DNA of 64,000 bases, taken from the NCBI GenBank assembly GCA_039000515.1, contig JBCFYV010000100.1, positions 29,934,421-29,998,420 on the forward strand, read 5' to 3'. The translations under genes were made by a program, and so were the position numbers. This DNA is from Timema cristinae (lineage: Eukaryota; Arthropoda; Insecta; Phasmatodea; Timematidae). Shown in pieces: positions 32,331 to 44,458 of this stretch. Under the pieces are notes generated by a model. The model saw only the letters and a program-made list of their open reading frames with translations, was not told the DNA's origin and searched no databases. The first letter of the stretch is position 1. Every line of letters starts with the position of its first letter.

Positions 32331-34345
32331 AGTTGTTGAAATAAAAGGAATGTTTATTTGGGCTCTTTTTAAGAAAACTTGTAAGAAATCAAGAAAATGT
32401 ATGTTTAATCTGTAAATCAAGTGTCACAAAAAGTCCATTATTAATTCAATACTAACATCAAAGTTTAAATTGGTTTTTGAAAGTAATTAAAAATACACTA
32501 TGTAATATTCTACATTAAATATATAAATATATAAATTATATTTACATTCATAATCGGATAGTAATTAATAAATACACGCTACAGATTTTAGATTATATTA
32601 TGTCTTGATGAGGTTCTGTGATTTTACACAACTTAAATATGATTTAACATTGTGGCTTTTCTTTCCTTTCTTTACGCTAATGCTGGTGCATTTAATCTGA
32701 ACAACTATCATCATATTTAACTCTTAGCTTAGTTTGCTAAATAATATATGTATTAAGGTGTATAAAATAGAAAAATGTCGATACAATATTTAGTTATTAT
32801 CACGTATCTAAAGTTCGATTCCTTGAAAGAGCCCAATTTTGTTGTGGTAATAGTTTTATTTCTGTTTTTATAAATTGATTCTTATATTTAAAGGAAATTA
32901 CATAATTAAAAAACATATATAAATCTACATGCTCAAATCACCCTCCCCCATCCTTAAATAAATACATTTTTAAGTAAGTTTAGTAATTCAAAGTGACTAT
33001 CCCATAAATCTTACGTCTTCAATTTCTTGATTATTTAGAAACATAATTCATTAATGTTCAACGCAAAAATTTATTCTTAAAGAGCTGAGATACAATACAA
33101 AGAAAAATAAATACGTTGTTTTCCATTTATTATGTGCAAATTTTGTACGTCTGATGGATAAAAACCTATCAAATAGATTTATCAGCAGATTTCTCAGTAT
33201 GTACTCCTTACCTAAGTGGTTTGGCTTACATTTCCACCATACTTCAAAATAATTTGTTTTGACGTTGTGTATGTGGAAGTTTACCTGGGTATTTATAGTA
33301 ATTATTAATTATAGAAAAGTAAATTTGAATATGTGGAGTATTTTTGATCAACTTTTTAAAATTATTTTGCTCTCTTTAAATTTATAAATTCGTCTATCAC
33401 AAATATAATTCCTTTTATCAAGTATTAGTTGCATATAACTAAATAGAGATTAACATTATCATTTATAAAGATACATTATACAAATTGACAAAACGTGTGT
33501 TGGTATTATTGTATTCATTTTGGATAGTGGATCTATCATTAACACAATTAACATATATATTTCAAAACTATATAAAAACCCAAAATAACCTTTCACAAGT
33601 CAGTAAAAACCACAATGCTTACTTTCTTTTTGGTTAGAGAAAGCTACACCCCTTCATCCTTCTTATAAAATATAAAATAGATTTTCGTTATAATCCTCTT
33701 TGAGAATAAAGTCCCAAGGATAGAAAAAACTGGTAGAATATCGTGTCATATTAAATAATAACAACAACATACTGGAATATAACTGAAAATACCAGTCTTT
33801 AAAAAAAGACAAATATATAAACAGATGTCAAGCGAACAAAAATGTCACATTTTAAAATACTTTGTGAAGGCTACAAAGTAGAAAAGAGTTTAAGAAAGAT
33901 CTAGTTGTAGTAAACAATATATGAATCATTGATTTGATTCAAAACAAGTTTTCTAGAACTAAACTTTCAGATATATATATGTATATATATTCCAAAATTA
34001 AACCTAATTTAAACACATTAATAAGATCAAATGTTTTGGTTATTTTAATTAATAATACGTTCATTTTTATTTAATCTATGATAGTTCTGAAGACTGTACC
34101 CAAGTTATCCTCCTAGTCCCTTACACCTAGATTAAGTTATTAATTACCTTTTTGCTTAAGCTACATACGAGTATAATTTTCATCCAACATAATTTGAGGT
34201 AGAAGTTTTTATTTATTATTACTATCCATAAAATGACAAATAATTTCTTAATAATAATTATAATAGAGTTAATAAACTCTCAAGCCCAATTGAATGGATT
34301 ATGGTTGCAGTTTACCTTTTATAAGACCTACACATCTTTTTGTGT
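32331..34345. other. AT-rich gene-free stretch
   Basis: No gene, SINE or LINE recognised over ~2 kb of strongly AT-rich sequence. Confidence 0.5.
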
Positions 34346-34350
34346 TTTGA

Positions 34351-34556
34351 CTCTTACTACCCGTTCAGCCTATCCCAATTTTATCACACCATTGGGGTAG
34401 GGATGAGGAATATATTATTTAAAGGGAGTGTACCCAAATTTACCTAGAGGGAGATTGGAAAATCGTTTAGGAAATACTACCCTCAGTAGACCCAACCAGG
34501 ATTAACACTTCAGTCCAATCCATGGTAATAGTGATGCTTTAGGCCAGAGTGGACCA
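34351..34556 (-). mobile_element. SINE, family B, diverged
   Basis: Minus head GGTCCACTCTGGCCTAAAGC, body TTTCCTAAACGATTTTCCAA, CTCATCCCTACCCCAATGG, and tail remnant at 34351-34366 (complement of ACTACCCGTTCAGCC). Confidence 0.65.
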
Positions 34557-35094
34557 ACACTTTACATCCTAATGGTCAAATTTGACTATCAGCTTATTAA
34601 TTTTTATATTTTTATAATAAATTATATTGTTGGTTGGTAGAATCTTTCAAATTTTATTGCCAAAAATATGTTTATTAAACTCCCGAAAATGTATTATGAT
34701 ATGAAACAAAACAATTTATCACTATAAATATATATTTATAAATATTTTATCAATAAAATAAAAGTATAGTAAAATTTAATTAGGACGATATTTATATTTG
34801 AATCATTAGATGTTTCATATCTGCCAACGAGGGTTTTCCTTTAAAATTTTCCCAGTATACTGTAAGGAACACATTTTCATTGAGCGTGGGCAGTATTTGG
34901 ACCACACAATATCCTCATTTATTGTCATAATTTTTAGCTAATAGTTAGTAATTACTTTATTTGATTTGTATTTTATGTAACTTGTTAGGGGCTACCTATG
35001 CTTATGGATTTTTGGCTTGCTTAAAATAATAGAGGCATAGAGAGAATTTCCAAAACCATTTAGAATAGCTACCAACATTATAATATATATCTTG

Positions 35095-35290
35095 ACGTTA
35101 GCAGAGCAAGCTCATCCTGCCCGCGCTAAGCGCTCTTTACCCAGCATGCATCACGAGCCGATCTATTGGGGACGTCACAATCGGCCCGGTGCTGGCTGAT
35201 CGATATTAATTGGCAGGGCCGGAATAACAGATTCGTCGCATGACTGACGCTCTTTGCTCGTTACACTGCGCGATTGACTCTGGTATTTAG
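35095..35290. other. Locally GC/CpG-rich patch
   Basis: CTGCCCGCGCTAAGCGCTCT, GATCTATTGGGGACGTCACA and TCGGCCCGGTGCTGGCTGAT stand out from the AT-rich background. No frame or promoter box decides its nature; a repeat fragment or an exon/promoter region are both possible. Confidence 0.3.
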
Positions 35291-35599
35291 TACTTACACA
35301 CGTCATTAATTAGCCAGAGATACATAATCTGTGACTCGGAAGTAGACATACATAACACAGACACCACACTTAACGCCACACATCAACAGCTCGCAGAGAA
35401 CTATTTAGAACTTCAAATTAAAGTAAGCTAGTCTATTATATACAGATTAATTGGAATATACAGTATTTAGCTGTAGACTAGACTAGAATAAATTATACCG
35501 AAATACCTAAAGTGCTTCATTAATAATTTAACATTTTTATGGTTTAAGAAACTTCCTAAAATTAATATAAAATAATGAATGGGATTATTTTTTAAACTT

Positions 35600-35840
35600 G
35601 TAAATAATCAATGAGCCCTGGGCTCGATCCCCGGCGCTTATATATATTCTGTGAAGTAATGGGTCTATAACGGGGTCAATATAATCTTGTGAGAACACAG
35701 TGAGGGGATACTTGGATGAAAAGCTAGTGGCTCCCTTCTAAAAAAAAAAAACTGGGATAACGGCTTAAGGGTTCTCTGTTGGGACCACATGAAAGCCTTT
35801 ATCCCCAGAAGTTGGCATTATTTTCGCTAACAGATGGTGG
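35600..35840 (+). mobile_element. tRNA-derived SINE, family C, 5'-truncated
   Basis: Starts within a B-box region (GGGCTCGATCCCCGGCGC), continues CTGTGAAGTAATGGGTCTAT, AACGGGGTCAA and GAGAACACAGTGAGGGGATA. The same plan is at 56.2 kb (CTGTGAAGAAGCGGCTCCGG). A poly-A run at about 35741-35751 may be an end or an internal tract. Confidence 0.5.
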
Positions 35841-35991
35841 GCAATCGGTCAATATAGCTAAACAGCAAGCTGATGCAGTAGAGTTTTTTCTTAGAAAGTA
35901 TTCCTTGATAATCTAAATTTGTATAATGACAAATCAAAGGTATTATTTTTATTATGTACTTTTTAATTGTTACGTTCAATATCAGGGATAG

Positions 35992-36205
35992 CAATGACTA
36001 AGGAGCAGGGATGAGAAACTTTGTTTTTAGATTAAGTGCACTTCCATTCTATCCTTGAGAGAGAATAGAAAAACCAGTGCTCTTCATAGAAACATCCCCT
36101 TCCTTATACCCTCCTCCCGTAGATTGGGGTTGAGATCAGAGCATATATATCTCCGTCTGCACTATTATAGCATATTGCGTGAGTGACTCATAGACCACGT
36201 GGCCA
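35992..36205 (-). mobile_element. Degenerate SINE, family B
   Basis: Minus head TGGCCACGTGGTCTATGAGT, B-box region CTGATCTCAACCCC, body with GGTTTTTCTATTCTCTCTC and CTCATCCCTGCTCCTTAG. Confidence 0.55.
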
Positions 36206-37010
36206 TTAGCATAATTATGTAATAGTGAAAGAAAAAATGTAGCTATTTATTTACAAATATTAATTTTTCTTTACTGTTTTAAGCTATGTTTATGTTTTTG
36301 ACTATACATCCTTGTAATTTCGTAAAATAGGCCTACTTTTTAATACCTTAGTATTTCGTATTTGCGTCTTTAAGCATTTAATTAAATTATTAGTTACTAA
36401 ATTTATAGATTTATTTAATTCGTTTGATTTGATGTTAGCAATTAGCATAAAGTATTTAACTAATGTCTGTTCGTAGTTTAAATTATAGTTTTATAAATTA
36501 CATCTGAACATGAGCTATAAAAAATTGTTACTTGATCTTATTGGGGAAAAAAACACCTTAATAGTAAAGTTAATTCTTTTTATCCTTAATAATGGATTAA
36601 GAACTATTTTACCAGACGTCAAACCTCGAAGGTTCAATGGAAATGGATTGGAAACAAAAATTAAAATTATATAGAGTTGGTTTCTTTAGTTTAGTTGCTA
36701 TTTTAAAGTTATATATGAAAACGGCTAGGCACATGGATAATGTTATTATGTTATTATTCTTATCGTGTATGTGAGGTTATGTGTATTGAATTGAGTTTTC
36801 TTTAAAAGTATCCCAATATCAACAAACAAATGTGAATACATTTCTTATAAATTGTACTCTCCTTACATATATATATATAAAAGTGTAAATGTGAGAATGT
36901 TCCAAACGGCTAATAAGACGTTGTAAACAGAGAAAAAAAAACACTAAACTCTATTTTATTATAAAATTTTTGATTTATATCTCAGCTCTTTTTGGAGTGT
37001 AATTTAGGTC
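36206..37010. other. AT-rich unassigned DNA
   Basis: No gene or repeat family recognised; a short TA run lies at about 36870-36880. Confidence 0.45.
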
Positions 37011-37012
37011 AG

Positions 37013-37385
37013 AGGTTCCAAACCCGGGGTCAATGAAGAGTATTGTGGGGGGAGGGGGGCGTTCTACCAACCATTTATTTATTTACTATTATTTAATTTT
37101 AGCATCGCGTCTTACTACCCATTCAGGTTATCCTCGGCAGTCTAGCTCAATACGAAGCTAGTGCGTTAGCTAACTACGCCACCGAGGCGGGTAGCCATTT
37201 ATTGAAGAGGACTAACTTATTGAATTGTCTTGTTTGACGATGAAGATGCTATTTCCTCCAATACCTTTGTTGTACATTTAGCTTCATGCTCCCTCAGTGT
37301 ATCCTCACGTATCCAAAAAGGCCATTTTATGTCACTTATCCACATTGATTCTGACATTCAAAATATGACGTCCAAAAAAATCACA
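37013..37385 (-). mobile_element. Possible hAT remnant interrupted by a SINE
   Basis: CAGAGGTTCCAAACCCGGGG at 37013 resembles a hAT end. On the minus strand the sequence past the inserted SINE reads EHEAKCTTKVLEEIASSSSN then a stop, which could be the end of an element-encoded protein. The second terminus was not found and the assignment is tentative. Confidence 0.35.
37078..37194 (-). mobile_element. Internally deleted SINE, family B
   Basis: Minus head CTACCCGCCTCGGTGGCGTA then GTTAGCTAACGCACTAGC is intact, but joins almost at once to the shared tail (AACCTGAATGGGTAGTAAGA then CGCGATGCTAAAA). The B box and the body are missing. A short duplication CCATTTATT lies on both sides (about 37069 and 37195). 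Confidence 0.78.
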
Positions 37386-37529
37386 CGACCCAACGCTAAG
37401 TAAATGTTGAACATATGTTAAATATATTTGTACAGTACGACTTTAAACAACCCAATATCGTAATTTACCCATGGTCACACCGTAATGAACGATAGCATCC
37501 CCCCTGCCGGCACTATTTCCCCCCTTCCG

Positions 37530-37645
37530 GGGTTTTTCTCTGGTGATGTAAGACCTCTCCCTTATTAATGACCTATTGGGTTTTCCCTGGTGACGTCATA
37601 CCCCTAACCTCCTTGAGGTCATTGACCCTATATGACGTCACCATG
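37530..37645. promoter_or_regulatory. Two palindromic TGACGTCA sites
   Basis: Exact TGACGTCA (CRE palindrome, the site bound by CREB/ATF bZIP proteins) at 37591-37598 and 37633-37640, 42 bases apart. A related TGATGTAA occurs in the repeated phrase GGGTTTTTCTCTGGTGATG upstream. The sites are seen directly; function is inferred, and no promoter or gene start is evident. Confidence 0.35.
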
Positions 37646-38180
37646 ATGTTGCAATCCCCTCCTTCCATGGCGATAACATCATCATAATGTTGTAATTCTG
37701 GCCATTGGATATTTTGACCTATTTGATTTTTAAATCTAATAATATGAATTAATGTGAAATAGAATGCAATAAATGTATATGCGTACATTATTAATTTAAC
37801 CTCATGTGGTGGGGGAAATTAGGGAGGCCGTTGATAAATATTATCTGTAAAGGGCTAGGTACCACTAATACAGGTAGAATACTTGTTGATGGTGCATCAG
37901 GTACAGATGGCGCAAGGTGCGGTAATGATCCACACCGAGGAAGAATATTGAGACACCTATCGATATACAATGGGAACTGGGAACGTGATCAAATTCTGTC
38001 AGATAAAACTTGATATTCTGTTCAAGTTATTTATATCACGTAAGTCCGTTTTACGGTGTTTTTTTTCATCCTTTAGTTTTGTGATGTCTGCGAAACACGT
38101 ATCATGAGCTTTCACATACACTTTTTTCCCGCATCTACGAGATCTTCTCACCTATCAACCCCCTCTAACCCGCCTCCCAT
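37646..38180. other. Unassigned DNA with an unrecognised open frame
   Basis: A 69-codon plus frame at 37804-38013 is rich in G and R (TNTGRILVDGASGTDGARCG) but matches no family I know, and has no splice or promoter support. Confidence 0.3.
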
Positions 38181-38184
38181 GACC

Positions 38185-38209
38185 TATATATATATATATA
38201 TATATATAT
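38185..38209. repeat. TA dinucleotide microsatellite
   Basis: About twelve TA units. Confidence 0.95.
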
Positions 38210-38445
38210 CCTCATCTCAATGTAACTTATATTCACATTAATATTCTATCATGACTATTCCACTTCAAATTACATTTCACCTATGATTACGCTTAACACG
38301 CGATTATATTTTAGGCACGGCGACATTTCACCCATATTATTATTCAAATATTGATTAGAAATACACTTGCATAATAAATCATGTGCGATTTATTGTCATG
38401 TTTCCCCATGTGTGCTACGTGTCTCGATTCTCAATACATTTACTT

Positions 38446-38625
38446 ACACTAATGGTATAGGAATAAGTAAAGTAGAATTTAGGGAAATGTACCCTGATTT
38501 GATGAAGGAAGACTGGCAAACAATTTTTAAAAAGTATCAAACTATTCCTAGCTGGAATTTGAACCAAGGTCTCCCCCTTCATTTTGAGTAAGACAATACC
38601 ATACTGATGCCATTGCCTGCCAGTT
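38446..38625 (-). mobile_element. Degenerate SINE, family B
   Basis: The minus strand has GACCTTGGTTCAAATTCCAG (B box), AAAAATTGTTTGCCAGTC, TTCCTTCATCAAATCAGGG and CCTATACCATTAGTGTAAG in family order. The 74-codon plus frame here is a by-product. Confidence 0.5.
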
Positions 38626-38847
38626 AGAATTATTTCTTACTATCATGGTTTTGTCTTATAAATAACAATCACAGTTTTTATTGTTTTATATTTAAAAATA
38701 CTTTAATTATTTAGCTTTCCAGTACACCGCATACACAGTACCGCTTCGCTAGTCCAATGTCCAAATAGTCAAAGGCATCACAGAATGGTATGGCAGCTGT
38801 CATATACTCGGGGTTCAGTTACCATTTAAAATCACCTTATGAGTGAA

Positions 38848-39086
38848 TATATTATTAGCACCGCGTCTTACCACCCGTTCGGTTTATACGCTTTAAGTAC
38901 TAATTAAGCTAATGGATTAGGAATTGGGAAGGTCGAATTAGAGGAAGTAAACCCGCATTTGCGTGGATGGAGAGTGGAAAACCATCCCCAGTTCACCCGA
39001 TCGAGATTCGAACCTCGATCTCCCCGTCCTCAGCAGCCGAGCTCATCACGTCTAGTGCGTTAGCTAACTACGCCACAGAGACGGGT
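38848..39086 (-). mobile_element. Full-length SINE, family B, with TSD
   Basis: Minus head GACCCGTCTCTGTGGCGTAG then TTAGCTAACGCACTAG, B box GAGGTTCGAATCTCGATCGG, body and intact tail (complement of GCACCGCGTCTTACCACCCG). A 12-bp duplication CTTATGAGTGAA lies at 38836-38847 and 39087-39098. Confidence 0.93.
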
Positions 39087-39529
39087 CTTATGAGTGAAGC
39101 ATCATGAAGTGAATCGTTGCAAAGTAATTAATTTAAGGGCACATGTTAACTAATATAGAATGTACTTGAAAGAAATGTATGAAAAAAAAACCTTGAGAGA
39201 GCACGCCTATTCTAAACTAATTTGTGTTTTTAAAACACTATTAACTCATTGGACCAAAATTGAACCTTTGCCTCACCCTAGTCAGAACTAGATACGTCGC
39301 GAGATAGCGGTTAATGAGTGGAAGGCTGTGGGAAAAGGGGGCAGGGGGAGGGAAGAGGGTCTGCACAAGCCCTGGGCCAGTTTATACTAGAAATGCACCA
39401 AGAGTCAAATTTGTATTCATGAGAACACTATATCTGATTAGCAAGTAGATCTGTCTGTGATCGATGGCTGGACTACTGCCACCTCGAGTTGTAATAGAGC
39501 CCCCGAAGTCTCCAAGGTTCCTTTTGTTT

Positions 39530-39685
39530 ATTGATTTTTCAATTTATTTGAGACATTTTACGTGGACTTTTTGGGCCGCTAATTCATCACTGAAATGGGG
39601 AAAACCACATATCATCTTTAATCGAACCCGGGGCCCTTAGCGCAATAGAAAGACAAGTTATCGACTGAGCTAAGTTGTAGGACAG
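39530..39685 (-). mobile_element. tRNA-derived SINE, family E-like
   Basis: Minus: CTACAACTTAGCTCAGTCGA (very good box A), GGGCCCCGGGTTCGATTAAA (B box), GGTTTTCCCCATTTCAGTGA then TGAATTAGCGG, parallel to the 10-kb family E copy. It is not a tRNA gene: no plausible anticodon or acceptor stem closes. Confidence 0.65.
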
Positions 39686-39798
39686 GTTCCTTTTACATAA
39701 TTATATATGAACTATATAATTGAAATATAAGCATTAAATTAAGTTATTCTTTATGAAAATTAGAATGTAAAGTTTTCATTTGAAAGCCTATTTTTTTT

Positions 39799-39823
39799 AA
39801 TAATAATAATAATAATAATAATA
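39799..39823. repeat. ATA microsatellite
   Basis: About eight AAT units, close to the 3' end of the neighbouring minus-strand SINE. Confidence 0.9.
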
Positions 39824-39855
39824 TAAATTAACTCATATTGGTGATAGAGGCATTA

Positions 39856-40089
39856 ATATTCCCATCGCGTCTCACCACCCATTTGGAATGTATGTTTAAT
39901 TATTAATTAAGTTACTGAAGTAATGATGAGAAAGGTATAATTTAGAATAAATGTACAGTACTCATATTTGCGTTGAGGAAGAGTGTAAAATCGCACCCAA
40001 CAGAAATATGCACCCTGATCTCCCCGTCATCTGTAGTAGAGTTTATAATGAAGGTGGCACCTTAGATCATCTTAGACCGACGAAACAGG
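39856..40089 (-). mobile_element. SINE, family B, diverged
   Basis: Minus: head with GGTCTAAGATGATCTAAGGT, GATGACGGGGAGATCAGGGT, TTACACTCTTCCTCAACGC, and tail at 39858-39880 (complement of CATCGCGTCTCACCACCCAT). Confidence 0.65.
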
Positions 40090-41060
40090 TATGAGTTAAA
40101 TTAGAAAAAAAAAGTGTTCTAACTGTTACATTTCACATTGACAGAACGTCCAAAAATAATAATTAATAAAAATATAATGGAATTGTAAAAATAAATAGAC
40201 ATGCAAAGTGGATCCATATAAATATGAACTATTTTGTAGATTAGTCTGTCAAAAACTCAAGTTCTCTATCACACAGTTTATTATCTGCGATGGGATTAAG
40301 CTAATAACACAGGATTTCTCCCTTCTTTGTCCTCACTCTGTCCACTAATCTATAGTGGAGGTAAAAGAGAGATGAGTATCGCGCAGGGCTGTCATATTGT
40401 TTTAATGACAAAGAACATAAATCTTCGTTTAACTCAAGTAGTTGATTATGCATATAAAATTTTACTTCCCAAAGTTTTTTAATACCTTTTTTTAAAATTA
40501 AAACATTTATATTAATCTTATAAAGACTACCAAGAAAATATACTTAAAAATAATGTAATACCCTGCGCAAGCTGAATAACTTTCAACTAGATCTATTTAA
40601 TATTTTTCCTAAATTTACCAAAATATCACATTACTTCTGCTTCCATATTGGGACAGTTGGTGTTAAAAGACGACTACCCTTTTAATACGTCATGTCAGTT
40701 TATTTTAGTTTACATCATTTTTTATATTTAAACTAGTATGGCTTATTTGATTCACCGATAAGAGTAGGCATTGGTTATTTTAATAATAAAAACATGTTTT
40801 TTATTCTTCAGAATAGCAAAAGTGAACTTTTTCCATTTTCTTTTACTATAAAACACATTTTCTTTACTTTCTCATATCAAGATAAAGTATTACGACCATG
40901 AAAAAATTAAATTCGAGTTTATGATAAATCTTTACATTTTATGAGAACCTGAACTCAAAAAAATAATATTTTACAATTCTGTGTGTCTGATCCAACACAG
41001 CTAGATGGATTTTGTTCAAACTTGAAATTTTGATTGTATGGGCTATACATTGGGTCGTTT
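40090..41060. other. AT-rich unassigned DNA
   Basis: No gene or repeat family recognised. Confidence 0.45.
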
Positions 41061-41072
41061 TGTTATGTTGAA

Positions 41073-41352
41073 GGTGACCTGGTGGTCTAGGGGTAAGGTG
41101 TCAGACTTCTATGCTGGCGGCCGGGGTTCAATCCTCGGTCCCGGCAAATATTTATCTGATTGCCAAACTCTTCCTTCACCTCTGACAAGACATCTTGTGA
41201 ATGTGGGGAATGCCAGGCCTCCACCGTGGTTCGGATTCCACGTTAAACTGTAGGTCCTTCATTTCATCTCACAATCACCCTACCATTACACATTAGCGTA
41301 AGTGCGTATAACCCGAATGGGTAGTAAGACGCGGTGCTAATAATAATAATAA
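41073..41352 (+). mobile_element. Full-length SINE, family A, with TSD
   Basis: GGTGACCTGGTGGTCTAGGG, B box CGGGGTTCAATCCTCGG, full body, shared tail (GCGTATAACCCGAATGGGTA; GTAAGACGCGGTGCTAATAA). The 12-bp duplication TGTTATGTTGAA lies at 41061-41072 and 41353-41364. It is a well-kept, fairly recent copy. Confidence 0.95.
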
Positions 41353-41489
41353 TGTTATGTTGAACCTAGCCCACAAATTAAGTAAGAGTAGTTTAATTAT
41401 ACGTATTTTTTTAATTATTTTTTTTAAATATTCCTGAGGGTTTTGAATCAAATGCATATACATTATGGGTTTAATAAGACCAATAGTAT

Positions 41490-42180
41490 AATAGTATAAT
41501 TAGTTTTTTTGCAACAAAAAATTGTTGAAGGGTAGTTTACTGACTTGATTTTTATTTGAATATTTAAAATAAATTGCTCTAGCGTTTTTGTTCAAAATGG
41601 TTCTGTTAAGTTTTTTTACATATATAAATAGGAAATTAAATATTTTGATTTTTCTAAAAAGAATTCTACAGTAGATTAATGAAGACTAATTTTAATAAAT
41701 TTCAAATATTTTTTAAAAGGTTCATACTCATTTTGTTTAAAACTGCTATCAGGTACTATTTTATATGATAATGAGTAATATATTTTTATTTTATAAAACA
41801 AATTAATTTAATGGTAGTTTACTTGCGAAAAATTATAGATTGTGACATTTTTTCAAAAATGACCTTAAATATTGAGTTTAAATTAGCTATTTGTGAACAG
41901 TTTTTCATGATAAATAAGAATACGTTTTTATTTTTACAAATTACAAATAATGTTATGGTAGTTTACAAATAACTTATTTTTGAAAACTTGAGATTTATTA
42001 AAAAATATTTGAACAGTGTGTTTTAAATTCTATAAATCAATAGTTTTTTCATTGTGATATTTTCTTTATGAGTAAAACTTACGTAAGTGTAATTTACTGA
42101 AAATCAGTTTTTGAACATTTTCTTCGAAGCCATTTGTATTGTATCATTTATTGTTAACTGTGAACTACCAACTAACCTAA
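41490..42180. repeat. Degenerate ~140-bp tandem repeat
   Basis: Five weakly similar units start at GTAG/GTAA-TTTAC motifs at 41532, 41671, 41814, 41958 and 42089 (spacings 139, 143, 144, 131). Each carries a TTTTGTTCAAAA or TTTGAACAGTTTTT-like phrase at a similar offset in most units. Old satellite DNA is the likely reading. Confidence 0.5.
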
Positions 42181-42266
42181 TTAATTGTTGTTTTTTACGA
42201 GATGAGTTGGAGAACAATATATTTATCTTTGGAATAATATTAACTTTTAATCAATTTCAAATATTG

Positions 42267-42550
42267 GGTGACCTGGCGGTCTAGGGGTAAGGTGTCGGAC
42301 TTCTATGCTGGCGGCCGGGGTTCAATCCTCGGTACCGGCAAAGATTTATCTGATTGCCAAAGCCTTCCTTCACCTCTGGCAAGACATCTTGTGAATGTGG
42401 GGAATGCCAGGCCACCACCATGGTTCGGATTCCACGTTAAACTGTAGGTCCTTCATTTCATCTCACTATCACCCTACGATTACACATTAGCGTAAGTGCG
42501 TATAACCCGAACGGGTAGTAAGACGCGGTGCTAATAATAATAATAATAAT
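42267..42550 (+). mobile_element. Full-length SINE, family A, with TSD
   Basis: GGTGACCTGGCGGTCTAGGG through the intact tail GCGTATAACCCGAACGGGTA. The 13-bp duplication AATTTCAAATATT lies at 42253-42265 and 42551-42563. It lies just past the last unit of the ~140-bp repeat. Confidence 0.95.
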
Positions 42551-42756
42551 AATTTCAAATATTATAAGGAGAACAAATGAAACGGAAAAATAATTTAATT
42601 ACTGTTTGAAGTTTTTTTTCCTTCAAATTATTACTTTGAGCACCAAGATGGTTGATTCTAATATCTCGATTAGCCTATGAAGGGTTTTCGGGGTTCCTTA
42701 GGGCTCTGAGAATCCCACTTTGAGAAAGAATAGTCCAATATCTTGCTCTTACAATA

Positions 42757-42960
42757 TAATGGACTACCTATGGTGAGGAAATTGAGTTTAGAATCTCAGT
42801 CGGGATTTACTGAGGATGTTGTTCTTTAAATGGTTTCCTACTCCTTCTCTGTCTATGCAAATGTGGCTACTATTTCTCTAAATTATACTTTCCTCATCCC
42901 TACCTTATCAACCTAAATATATGGATATTCCGAACGTGTAGGAGCTCGCAGTAACCTCCT
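42757..42960 (+). mobile_element. Degenerate SINE, family B
   Basis: TTGAGTTTAGAATCTCAGTC (B-box region), GATTTACTGAGGATG, CTCTGTCTATGCAAATGTGG, CCTCATCCCTACCTTATC, and worn tail near CCGAACGTGTAGGAGCTCGC. Confidence 0.6.
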
Positions 42961-44455
42961 CTTTATTATTTTTTTCTAAACTCAATATGACCCAATTTAA
43001 ATGTCACTCCATCAATTGACAGGATCAACATATTTTTTTTTAATTTGATTATTTCCAGTGAACCTGCGAGACTTACTATTAATTAAGGTCCTAAGTGAAA
43101 CATAGTAAATATTAGCATTGCTGTCACTTGGACCAACATATTGTGATGTTTCACAGTGAATATAATGAAACACATTGAATTAATGAAAACAAATTGGGAA
43201 GGCGGCAACGCTTTAAAATTATTCTTGTTAGTAAATTTCAAGTTATTACTGTAGTTTTATCACGCAAACACAGATATTATTCATTGACAGGTTTTGAAGT
43301 GTGAGGGGTGAGGGGAGGGGGGGGGGTGCTGAGGGGCAGGGACTCAATAATAAATATACTATTTTTATTTAATAGATGAATTACTAGCATGAATTATAAT
43401 GTTAGTAATAAGATTATTTTGTTCATTTTGACTTATTTATCAACACATTTTTATATATTTAAGTTAAACTATTTTAATTTTTTAATTTTCATCAAGCCCT
43501 CGGATGGTAAAAAAAAAAAAAAGAGTTGAGATTTTTCTAAATGTTGACGCTTCATGACCTGTTGAAATTGAAAATTGTTTTCCACTTGGAGCTGAAACAA
43601 TTTTAACCTTCGGGCTGGAACTTGCCATCCAAAGTTTTCGTTAGGTTTCCGCGAATTGTGTTTGTAATAAGACATCCAACCCTAAAATGGTGGATATTTG
43701 ACTGAAGAGCAAAAATATCAAAAGTTGATTTTCTCTAGAACAGCTGTAACAGTTTTGAATAAAAATTGTATTGGGTGCTGTTAGACATATCAAACGAAAT
43801 AGCAACTTTCATTTACCCATAAAAATGATTTATAGGGTACGTTAAATAATCATAAAAATCCAATTTTGATCATATCTTCAAAACTAATCGATAAACTATA
43901 GTACTATTAGAAATAAAAATATTTTATTTTAAATATATTTTTATGTAAGCAATATTTTCTGAACTATATGCAAATATATGCATTTCTTATATATATCTTT
44001 TAAAATTAATGTGATTGTAATGCTCTTTGGTGGAATGTTTTGCTCCTTTTTTCCATCATACTTCTGTAACAATGTATATTGTATGGTTTCACAGATCTTA
44101 CTAGTTTTTAGTAAATGTCACTATTTTAAGACAAAAAGGGAAATGCTGAGTGGTAAACCGTACCATGTATTTATTTAATTAGGAGTAAAACAAAATAAAT
44201 TATCATTTATTTAATTTTCAACTCCATCTCACCTTTACTATCAAGGAAAGCTTGAGTGTAGTAGATAGGGGAAGAGTTTTCCACTGACTGTCACTTTTTA
44301 TTAATCTGAGAGTTAAAAATAATTTTGGAAGCATTTTGTATTTCAACTGTCTCACCCATCCTGAATAACATTTCAATAATAATCATTTTATACAAGCGCA
44401 TGAAACACTTTTTGAAAATTTTACCAATATGTGTTTAGCATATGTTATTTATTTA
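42961..44455. other. Unassigned AT-rich DNA
   Basis: No gene recognised. A G-run (GGGGAGGGGGGGGGGTG) lies near 43313-43328 and could form a G-quadruplex. Confidence 0.45.
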
Positions 44456-44458
44456 TTT

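Noticed and set aside
37804..38013. 69-codon plus frame rich in G and R
   Set aside because: No family recognised and no supporting signals; kept only as unassigned DNA.
39530..39685. tRNA gene suggested by TTAGCTCAGTCG and GGGTTCGATT
   Set aside because: Good boxes A and B but no closing acceptor stem or anticodon arm, and a SINE body follows.
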